Assembly: GCA_037043455.1 (NCBI GenBank)
Contig: JAWPHD010004492.1
Coordinates: 48,501-112,500 of the forward strand
Length of the DNA: 64,000 nt
Direction: 5' to 3'
DNA from: Cyrtodaria siliqua
Taxonomy: Eukaryota > Mollusca > Bivalvia > Adapedonta > Hiatellidae
A model generated the notes under the pieces. The model saw only the letters and a program-made list of their open reading frames with translations. It did no database searches and was not told the origin of the DNA. Positions 56,701-64,000 of the stretch are shown one piece after another; the stretch's first letter is position 1, and each line of letters starts with the position of its first letter. A program made the position numbers and the translations under genes.

Positions 56701-59211
56701 TTATGAATTGACAAATATGAATATCAATATGTTCATTTACGAATAGCTATATGCCATATTGTATGATTCATGTGCATGATTTAAAGTACCTAAGTAAAGC
56801 CTATTCTAAAATCATCACTCAAACATCGTTTTTGCGATTGTTTTTAAATACAGTTAAAATGTTTGTGTTTTGTAGATTGCGAAAAGAAATTTAAAGTCTC
56901 TGACTTCAAGGATATGGTTAAATATCCATTTACTGCACATGTTCAAATATCTTTTTACTAATTTATTTTTGACGTTGGAACTATCTTGGAAGTGGCGATG
57001 GAGCACTTTTGCATATACCTCCAAACGGAGGTAGCTCCACTGATTACCAGCCAAGTTGTTTAGCCTGGCAGAGTAATGTTTAATCTCGCCGTTCTATGTG
57101 TTGTCCCGCTTGCCAGTATTATGACAAAGGTGGTAAGTTTTGACATGTTCGTGTAGTTCATGCACGTTTAGTCACATTCCTTGTCCGTTTGTGTGTATTG
57201 TATATTTGTACGTGAATGTATGTGGTGTTGTAGAATGGTTGAGAATTATGGGATATGTGTGGTAAGTGAGAGGTATGCATGAAGTCTGACACTTTCTATT
57301 AGCCCGCCAAAAGCACTGAACTATGCCTTTCTCTTTCTGATCACTACTGAATTTGCCATTGTCGAAAGAAGTTCTATATCCCTTCTCCTTGGATAAGTCA
57401 TCTGGAGTATTATTTATACTTAATGAATAATAATATAGCGTGTGTGGCATTTATTAAGACCATGAATAAAGCAAAGGAATCAGAAGGCAGAGTATTGCGT
57501 CTCTTAAACACCCATCAGGTTCACACGATTTTTCAAATATTTATTGAACAATATGTGTTGTTTTCTTGTGTTACGTAGGTACGATTTATCTATTTTGATA
57601 TAATGCCTTTACAACTTAATGCAAACATAATTAAATAGTTCTTTCAGTTTCAAGATATGTTTTGTATTTGCATAAAATAGGTGACCATCTTTTGTACACC
57701 AACTGGTACCCAGACCGATATGGTAATTTGGCCAGTCATCACATAGAAGACTGTGTATTGCTTGTGCCGTATGCTCCATACTATGGCCAGTGGGATGACG
57801 TTCACTGTGGTATAACTACGTTACTCGGTGATTCTGGGCAGCAAAATCCCTTCATTTGCCAATACCGTGAGTAATCACCTCTATAATTTGCGGTTATATT
57901 TCAATAAATGCAGAGGTTCTAGATTGTTATGCTGCTTATTAGTCTCGGCCTGCCAAAACCGTATCATGCATAATGTCTTATTTGCAGATCTTGGTTCTAA
58001 ATCCCGCGTAGCATAGCAAAGCGAAGAAATCAGAAGCAGTCCGGGTGAACCCGGCTAGCTGCTTGATATGTACATAATTACTTTGTACATGTACATTCAG
58101 GAGAAATTGTTTTCAGTCAAAATGGGATTCTCTAGCACTGCAATTATCGTTTTATTAAAATATATAATTATTTTTACACCATTTTAAACCGAATTTTGGG
58201 ATTGTTCAGGGAAAATGATATACATTGATAAAACACTAGAAAGTTAAACTTTTAGTAAATACAATCAGCGTTCAATGTCCAGTGTTTATCGGATATCACG
58301 AGTTTAAGCTTCACTGGCGCCACTGGGTTACTTCGTTGTATCCTTAGGCAAGACTCTTCCCGTCGATTCGTCCGTCCGATGGTATAACCGTCGAACAGGG
58401 TGATCACATTTACCGGAGTCTACCATCCGACCACGTTAATTTTAAAAATCCAGGAATTTATCATGCAACTATCGTTTCTATTATACAAATACAGCAACTT
58501 TCTACTAACCTAATATTTTCCGCCCAACTGCTGTATTATGCTAGTGGCTACATTCGATGACTTAAACAGTCAGGAATCAGCCATTTAAACCACAAATATA
58601 CAAAATAGTTTTATGCTCATCAATTTTTATAAACAATACATTACCAAATGAAATTATTTTGCATTTATTATCGATATAAATACAATTAAACGCCGAAAAC
58701 GTTTTTTGCCAAAGTTACTTCTCCTGACAAATTATCCTCCATTTGTATTTTGACGGCAGCAGACGTAAACTGTACATTTCCATTGTTTTTCAGGTCAATT
58801 ATGCTATTTTAAACAGTTGCATGATAAACAAATATATATGGTCAGTAACTTAGAATTTCAGGTGTATTTTGGCTCATGTCGAAAAGTGATAAAGTCTCGC
58901 CAGATGCTTGCATTTATCACTTTTCTTACACTAGCCAAAATACAGCTGAACTTCAAAGTTACGAACCATGTAATTCTTATCTATCCGATAGTAAGAGCTA
59001 GGCAGGTTCCCGAACTATTTTGTCTCCTTCCCCTCCCTTTGAGGCGGCTCAAAAGAAAATAACAATGAGCTGATGAACTATTAAACAAAAAGTCAATGCA
59101 ATTCTTGTAACTTGTTTATGTTTTCAGTTATACTTTTCCCCTAATTGTTTTGTTCTGTTTACAGCCATACATCCACATCATATTTCCCAACCGGGAATAG
59201 TTATTGGATAA
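52537..59211 (+). CDS. Secreted SH3b-like / mucin-linker / C-type lectin protein, seven exons
   Basis: Exons are 52537-52644, 53165-53275, 53721-53799, 55216-55557, 56412-56693, 57681-57866 and 59165-59211. All introns are GT..AG, and phases (0, 0, 1, 1, 1, 1) agree at each junction. The 1155-base CDS encodes 384 residues. Residues 1-19 are a signal peptide (MRVFVLCLIVNLFLGKTMA). Residues about 23-92 form an SH3b-like domain, 101-213 a Thr-rich linker, and 214-369 a C-type lectin domain, followed by a 15-residue tail. The protein is probably secreted, glycosylated on the linker, and involved in recognition of glycans or microbes; that role is inferred from the domains. The acceptors of exons 5 and 6 have weak pyrimidine tracts. 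An extra exon or alternative terminal exon cannot be excluded. Confidence 0.75.
54048..54463 (-). mobile_element. 416-bp retroposed element with 13-bp TSD in gene 2 intron 3
   Basis: Flanked by GCCACTACTTGAA (54035-54047, 54464-54476). On the minus strand the 3' end is 'GTTGGTGCGCCTTAAAACCC' followed by ATTCA/TTCAA units, as in the SINE at 52104. The 5' part is unrelated to a tRNA, so this may be a longer SINE or the 3' end of the partner LINE. Confidence 0.8.
55216..55557 (+). other. Gene 2 exon 4: Thr-rich mucin-like linker
   Basis: This phase 1-1 exon encodes 113 full codons dominated by Thr, with Pro and Ser (TTTTTATTTVPITSTP, TTSTTTTPLP). It lacks Cys and aromatic residues, as expected of an O-glycosylated spacer. 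ACA/ACT-rich triplet repeats make its length prone to change between alleles. Confidence 0.8.
55975..56012 (+). mobile_element. Penelope-like 3'-region scrap in gene 2 intron 4
   Basis: 'CCGTTCAAAGGCAGCCATAT' followed by 'TGTCAACCCTT' matches the marker block of the family. Confidence 0.45.
56412..57866 (+). other. Gene 2 exons 5-6: C-type lectin domain
   Basis: Six cysteines (219, 241, 258, 332, 350, 367) fit a long-form CTLD with pairs 219-241, 258-367 and 332-350. Landmarks are LCP, SCYEL, W-KAESDC, VWTGLNDL in the WIGL position, EDCVLL, GQWDDVHC and PFICQY. Where mannose- or galactose-type domains have EPN or QPD the sequence is NWYPDRYGN, and the WND position is WDD. Canonical calcium-dependent sugar binding is therefore uncertain. 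The intron between the exons (56694-57680) falls just before the long loop region. Confidence 0.85.
58445..58985 (+). repeat. Dispersed repeat with palindromic end, copy 1 (gene 2 intron 6)
   Basis: Shares 'TATTTTCCGCCCAACTGCTG', 'GTCAGGAATCAGCCATTTAA', 'CGGCAGCAGACGTAAACTGT' and 'GTCGAAAAGTGATAAA' with 62385-62845. The last 145 bp fold back on themselves (GTCAGTAACTTAGAATTTCA with its complement near 58960). Confidence 0.75.
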
Positions 59212-59292
59212 GATTCAGCAGAAACTCCGTGCCATATTTCTTAATCAGGAATACTTTACAAGATACTGGTAAAAGATGAACTATAAGTCATC

Positions 59293-59310
59293 AATAAAAG
59301 ATGGAATAAA
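59293..59310 (+). terminator. Poly(A) signals of gene 2
   Basis: Two AATAAA hexamers (59293-59298, 59305-59310) lie about 85 bp past the stop codon. Confidence 0.65.
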
Positions 59311-59548
59311 CTGAATTTGATATTCGCTTCTTTCGCTTACGATGAGTAAATATACTGCAAAAAGAAAAAGATATCATATTTTTTCATCAGGCCTAATACA
59401 AATTGCAACATAGTAAACATGAGAAAAATGGTCCTACAAAAATCACAGAAAACGCAGCCGCATCGTAGGTCCGCACTGCACAACAAAACGAAATAAATGA
59501 GTATATATAACACGTGAATGAAAAGGACAATACATAACATAAAGAGTG

Positions 59549-59788
59549 GTGAAGACAGGGTTACAGACTTGGAACGGTCAGTAGGCAATAAGGCCTATTA
59601 GTTAGCTTGTGAAGACAGGGTTACCGACTTGGAACGGTCAGTAGGCAATAAGGCCTATTAGTTAGCTTGTGAAGACAGGGTTACAGATTTGGAACGGTCA
59701 GTAGGCCATAAGGCCTACTAGTTAGCTTGTGAAGACAGGGTTACCGACTTGGAAGGGTCAGTAGGCAATAAGACCTACTAGTTCGCTT
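59549..59788. repeat. Four tandem 60-bp units derived from the Penelope-like 3' region
   Basis: Each unit carries GTGAAGACAGGGTTAC, GACTTGGAACGGTCAGTAGG and CAATAAGGCCTA. A single diverged unit is at 60458-60520. 'TTGGAACGGTCAGT' is the family marker of the retroelement 3' region. Confidence 0.9.
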
Positions 59789-60059
59789 AAACATATGTTA
59801 TGTGTACACAACCTACTATTATTAAAATAAAATACATCCTATCAAAGGGAAATCTCTAACAATAAAGTCCACATCCAGAGAAATGAGCAAACGATACACT
59901 TAAATGTTGTTGTAAAGCTATATAAAAATTAATAATTAAAACATATTAAAAAATTGAAATAGACAGTCTGAAATATAACAAGTACACTAAGTTCCAATAC
60001 ATTAAACTGAACATCATTTTTCTTTGTGGTCCTGATTGTAAGTTTATAACAATAATGTA

Positions 60060-60520
60060 TACATAGATATAAAAGTCGGCAGTAAATGTAGCATTCAAGG
60101 ACCACAGTTAACCAAAAACACGCATAGAAACAAACAACAATTATAAAGATGAATAAAAGGCAAGATATGGCATCACAAATACAAAAGGGTTGACAATAGT
60201 GCTACCGCCTTGGAACGGAGAGTGGCAAAAAAGGACTCTGAGGTTTAAACCAGGTCACTCTTACCCTTTTGTCATCCCAATAAAACGGGACAATATAAAT
60301 AAAGATATCCCCGCTAGGTTATATTCTCTAACAAAAATGAGATATAGGGTCCTATAGAAACCACAGCGTCCGAGCGCAAAGGCATCGTAGGTCCGCACTG
60401 TACTGCAAACAAGGACTTGAAAATACAATGCAAGAGACAAAAAACAACAGAAAGGGTGGTGAAGACAGGGTTACCGACTTGGAACGGTCAATAGGCAATA
60501 AGGCCCACTGGTTAACTTGG
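60060..60520 (-). mobile_element. Penelope-like 3'-region copy
   Basis: 'AGCATTCAAGGACCACAGTT', 'AAAAGGCAAGATATGGCATC' and 'TTGACAATAGTGCTACCGCC' occur in the same order as at 1595-1720. 'TTGTCATCCCAATAAAACGG' (60269) is the unexpanded form of the satellite seed at 1801. Confidence 0.65.
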
Positions 60521-60748
60521 ATCAATTTTATATGCGCACAATCCTCGCTTTAATAGGCAACACAAGTATAACAAAAGGCCCAAGAGGGCCTGTGGACGCT
60601 CTACTGGCTAATATGGCTCATATGACATCAATGAAGCGACTGACTATCGCCTTAAAGAGGCAAAATATAGCATTTTTAAATAAAATCAAGAGCCATAACT
60701 CCGCCATTACTGGTCCGATCTGGCTGGTTTTCCAACTTGGCCAGTAGA

Positions 60749-60985
60749 GATAATAAAAATTAAAAAAATTAAAAAAATTAAAAAAATAAAAAAAATCAAA
60801 AAATTAAAAAAGAATTAAAAAAAAAAAAAACAATAAAAAAAATAAAAAAATAAAAAAAATAAAAAATCAAAAAAAAAAAATCAAAAAAATATTTTTAAAA
60901 AAAATAATAAAAAAATAAAATAAATATATAAAAAAAAAATATGAAAAAAATAAAAAAAATAAATAAAAAATAAAGCAATTAAACA
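60749..60985 (+). repeat. A-rich low-complexity tract
   Basis: About 240 bp of (A)n interrupted by T, TT or TC. Confidence 0.95.
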
Positions 60986-61004
60986 ATTTAAAACAAGCAT
61001 TTAT

Positions 61005-62050
61005 GTAAAACTGTGACCCCCGGGGCAGGGCCAGATGTGACCCCAGGGTCACCATTTGAACAAAATCTGTAAAGGACCAGCAGCAAAATATTAAACCTCT
61101 AGCTCTTGCAGTTTCAGAGAAGAAGATTTTTTAAGTTTTTCCCTATACATGTCTATGTAAAACATGTGACCCTTGGTGTTGGGCCAAGTGTGACCCAGGG
61201 TCACCATTTGAACAGACTTGTTAAAGGATCATAAGCTTATAATAAATGTAAAATATCAAACCTCTGGCTCTTGTAGTTTCCGAGAAGAAGATTTTTTTAA
61301 AAAGAAATCCTACATATTCTATGTAAAACTGTGACCCTCGGGGCGGGGACAGATTTGACCCCAGGGTCACCATTTGAACAAACTTAGTAGAGGACCATAT
61401 GCTGATGCTACATGTAATACATGAAATACATGAAAGCTCTGTGCCATGTGGTTCCAGAAAAGAAGATTTTTTCAGTTTTTCCCTATACAAGCCTAGGTAA
61501 AACTGTGACCCCCGGGGTGGGGCCAAATGTGACCCCTGGGTCACCATTTGAACAAACTTGGTAGAGGACCACAAGCTTATAGCAAATGCAAAATATTAAC
61601 CACTGGCTCATGCAGTTTCAGAGAAGAAGATTTTTTAATTTTTTCCCTATACATGTCTATATAAAACATGTGACCCTTGGGGCGGGGCCAAATGTGACCC
61701 CAGGGTCACCATTTGAACAAACTTGGTAAAAGACCATAAGCTTATAGTAAATGCAAAAAATCAAACCTCTGGCTGTTGTAGTTTCCGAGAAGAAGATTTT
61801 TAAAAAAATAAATCTATATGAGTCTATGTAAAACTGTGACCCCCGGGGCTTGGACAAATTTGACCCCAGGGTCACCATTTGAACAAACTAAGTAGAGGAC
61901 CATAAGCTGATGCTACATGTAATACATGAGAGCTCTGTGCCTTGTGGTTTCAGAGAAGAAGATTTTTTAAAGTTTTTTCCTATATGGTTATATGAAAAAC
62001 ATGCAAAACCTCAATATACAAACATTTTTGACCCCGGGGACTTTATTTGA
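61005..62050. repeat. Tandem array of about six 150-175-bp units
   Basis: Units share GTGACCCC-GGGGCGGGG, 'CCAGGGTCACCATTTGAACA', 'GAGGACCATAAGCTTATA' and 'CAGAGAAGAAGATTTTTTAA'. GTCACC cores recur near 61045, 61200, 61365, 61540, 61705 and 61870. A degenerate seventh unit ends near 62050. Confidence 0.85.
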
Positions 62051-62384
62051 ACAAACTTGATAATCTAGGTGTTGGCGATCATTTTAAAAGAAAAACTGTT
62101 GAAATCTGTCCAGCGGTTTTGGGGAAGAAGATTTTTTAAGGTTTCGATTATATATGGTAATGGCAGCCATCTTGGATGTAGCGCTGACCTAATTTTAACA
62201 AATCTAAAAACAATTCATCTAAGGATCATCCATGTGAAGTTTGGTCAAAATTAGCCAAGCGGTTTCTGAGGAGAAGTCGTTTGAATAAAAGTTAACGGAC
62301 GGACGACGGACGGACGGAAGACGGACAACACACCATCCCATAAGCTCTGCTGACCCTTGGCCAGTAGAGCTAAAAATGATCATG

Positions 62385-62845
62385 TATGTATCATGCAACT
62401 AATGTTTCTACTATACAAATATAGCCACTGTCTAATTACCTAGTATTTTCCGCCCAACTGCTGCTAGTGGCTACACACGCTATTAGTCGATGACTTAAAA
62501 AGTCAGGAATCAGCCATTTAAACAAATATACGCAATATTGTTTATGCTTTTCAATTTAGAAATACAATACATTATCAAAAGAAAATATTCTTAAACTGCA
62601 AAAACTTTTTTGGCAAAGTTACTTCCCCTGACAAACTATCCTCCATTGTTATTTTCACGGCAGCAGACGTAAACTGTACATTTCAATTGTTTTTCATTTA
62701 TATTATTTTATTTAAAACAGTTGCATGATAAAACAAATTACATGGTTAGTAACTTAGTATTTCAGTTGTATTTTGACTCGTGTCGAAAAGTGATAAATAC
62801 TCGCCAGCTGAAATTCTAAGTTACTAACCATGTAATTCTTATATA
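62385..62845 (+). repeat. Dispersed repeat with palindromic end, copy 2
   Basis: About 80% alike by eye to 58445-58985 in the same orientation; the terminal palindrome is internally deleted. Confidence 0.75.
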
Positions 62846-62849
62846 TATA

Positions 62850-63190
62850 AAAAACAAAAGTCTAAAAAGCCACAAAGCAAATCAAGGACTTGACAGAAGC
62901 CAGAGCAACAAGAGAACAAACCATTAAGGGTAAGACAAGACGTGATGATTTAAGACACGCATCAGACGCTACCGTTCTTTGAGGATTTAGGTAGACGTCA
63001 TCATGGGGTCCACAATCAGTCCTGTCATTGCACAATCAAAGACGAAAGCGATGTGGCGAACTGTAATTGGGTCAACCACTAAACTTTCTGTACGCTGCAA
63101 AATGATAGTTCAACAAGTTTAATAAATATTATACGAAAGTGATTATGACCAAGGATTGTACGAAGTTTGTAAATCACATCACCATAGTCA
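62850..63190 (-). mobile_element. Penelope-like 3' half fragment
   Basis: Minus-strand reading TIILQRTESLVVDPITV near 63070-63110 continues the family coding end. 'GACAGAAGCCAGAGCAACAA' and 'GATTTAGGTAGACGTCATCA' match 36840-36940. Confidence 0.6.
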
Positions 63191-64000
63191 TTTATCGCAT
63201 TTTTTTACGGTATTTTCTTTTTGAAGAAATCTGTATTCTAAATTTTGATAATAGAAAACTTTTCCGTGTTCTAATTGTACTTTGGTTTTGCACTTCTTCG
63301 CGCATGCGAACTGTTTTTGTAAAGCGTGAATTTCCCTGGAATCAACAAGTTATGCTGTAAAAGTACACGAGCATTTGAAGAAAAGGCCTCTAAAAGGAAA
63401 ATATTCATTTTGAATAGAAAATAAAAGTCTGAAAAAAGAATGCAAATAAAAAGCCAGAGCGATAAAACTTATTTCGTCTCGGTTTTCTTACATAACGAAC
63501 CTCGTTGGTGTCACATGCACTTTAACTATTCGGTATCGCCCTCGTTCGATCTCTAATAATAGCAGTGTGACCCATTGACCGCTTGCCTATAGTTAGTACA
63601 CTCCCAGACACATTTGTTCACAGTCACTTGTAACCCTTGCCTGACGAGCAAATAATGGGTAGTGCTACGACTGATTGACCAGTGTCATAATAATGTGACT
63701 GGGTGGGTGGTGGTATCATGTCTACTACGGCGTGGTATTCCAGTGTGGCAGCACTATAAAGAAACCATTGAGTTCGCTGCTTCAGGTAGACATATCATCA
63801 CATCACACAACAACACACAGATAAAAGTCCAGACATTGTGCCTATAATCGTCGGGTAGGACGCCTGTCGTAGGTGGAGGGACTATAATCCTTAGAAATAC
63901 ACACACACACACAAATTTGTTTACACAAGTATGTAACATCTCTTCCGAATTGCATGTGTTAATAGGTCTGTCTGTATGTTTGTCTGTATGTATGTCTGTC
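63191..64000. other. Non-coding interval with microsatellites at the window end
   Basis: A (CA)n tract lies at 63899-63913 and TCTG/TATG units at 63966-64000. No gene is supported. Confidence 0.5.

Larger units (their letters stand above)
60583..62375. mobile_element. Composite repeat with GCTCTACTGGC ends and internal tandem array
   Basis: GCTCTACTGGC near 60597 is inverted at the right end (GCCAGTAGAGC, about 62360). Inside are an A-rich tract, the 150-175-bp array, and 'GGACGGACGGACGGAAGACG'-type sequence near 62300. This layout (arm, tandem core, arm) resembles Helitron-like repeats described from bivalves, but no Helitron end was identified. Confidence 0.55.

Noticed and set aside
60867..61055. 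Phe-rich hydrophobic frame on the minus strand
   Set aside because: It is the translation of the A-rich tract.
1..64000. CRISPR array, operons or bacterial systems
   Set aside because: Spliced genes, LINEs, SINEs and telomeric repeats show animal nuclear DNA; the tandem repeats lack unique spacers.

Overview
The window is repeat-dense, AT-rich animal DNA. Interrupted genes with GT..AG introns, poly(A) signals, LINE, SINE and MITE families, a TTAGGG-type interstitial telomeric tract, and the many dispersed repeat styles all point to a mollusc, most likely a bivalve. That taxon is an inference from repeat style; the species cannot be read from the sequence. No bacterial features, CRISPR arrays or viral genes were seen.

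Two host genes can be reconstructed by splicing, with reading phases that match at every junction. Gene 1 (956-1229 joined to 3390-3607, +) encodes a small secreted protein of 163 residues with a signal peptide, a dibasic site and a four-cysteine C-terminal block. Its intron holds an 800-bp array of a 15-bp satellite. Gene 2 (52537-59211, +, seven exons) encodes a 384-residue secreted protein: signal peptide, SH3b-like domain, Thr-rich mucin-like linker, and a six-cysteine C-type lectin domain with non-canonical ligand motifs.

From 8 to 31 kb the window is mostly transposons. An element with hAT-like ends lies at 8378-10407 (16-bp TIR, 5-bp TSD). A Tx1/L1-like LINE lies on the minus strand (ORF2 10834-14571; three in-frame stops, no frameshift). 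A 5'-truncated LINE 'B' (about 17195-21284) is followed head-to-tail by an almost complete LINE 'A' (about 21285-30650). LINE A is itself split by a 3.06-kb minus-strand Tx1-like LINE 'D' (23915-26977) with a 14-bp target duplication. Removing D restores the A reading frame. In both A and B, ORF1 and ORF2 lie in one frame, separated by a single TAG, and ORF2 has no ATG before its endonuclease domain. This suggests ORF2 is made by stop-codon readthrough and is the strongest candidate here for undescribed biology.

From 31 to 52 kb and 59 to 64 kb there are no host genes that I can support. These stretches hold fragments of a Penelope-like retroelement whose 3' region recurs about ten times, TTAA-flanked MITEs, paired palindromic MITEs, SINEs, and a 3.8-kb element with terminal repeats of about 200 bp (46447-50273). 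They also hold microsatellites and a bivalve-style array of about 165-bp repeats (61005-62050). No intact DNA-transposon transposase was found, so the TIR elements look non-autonomous.
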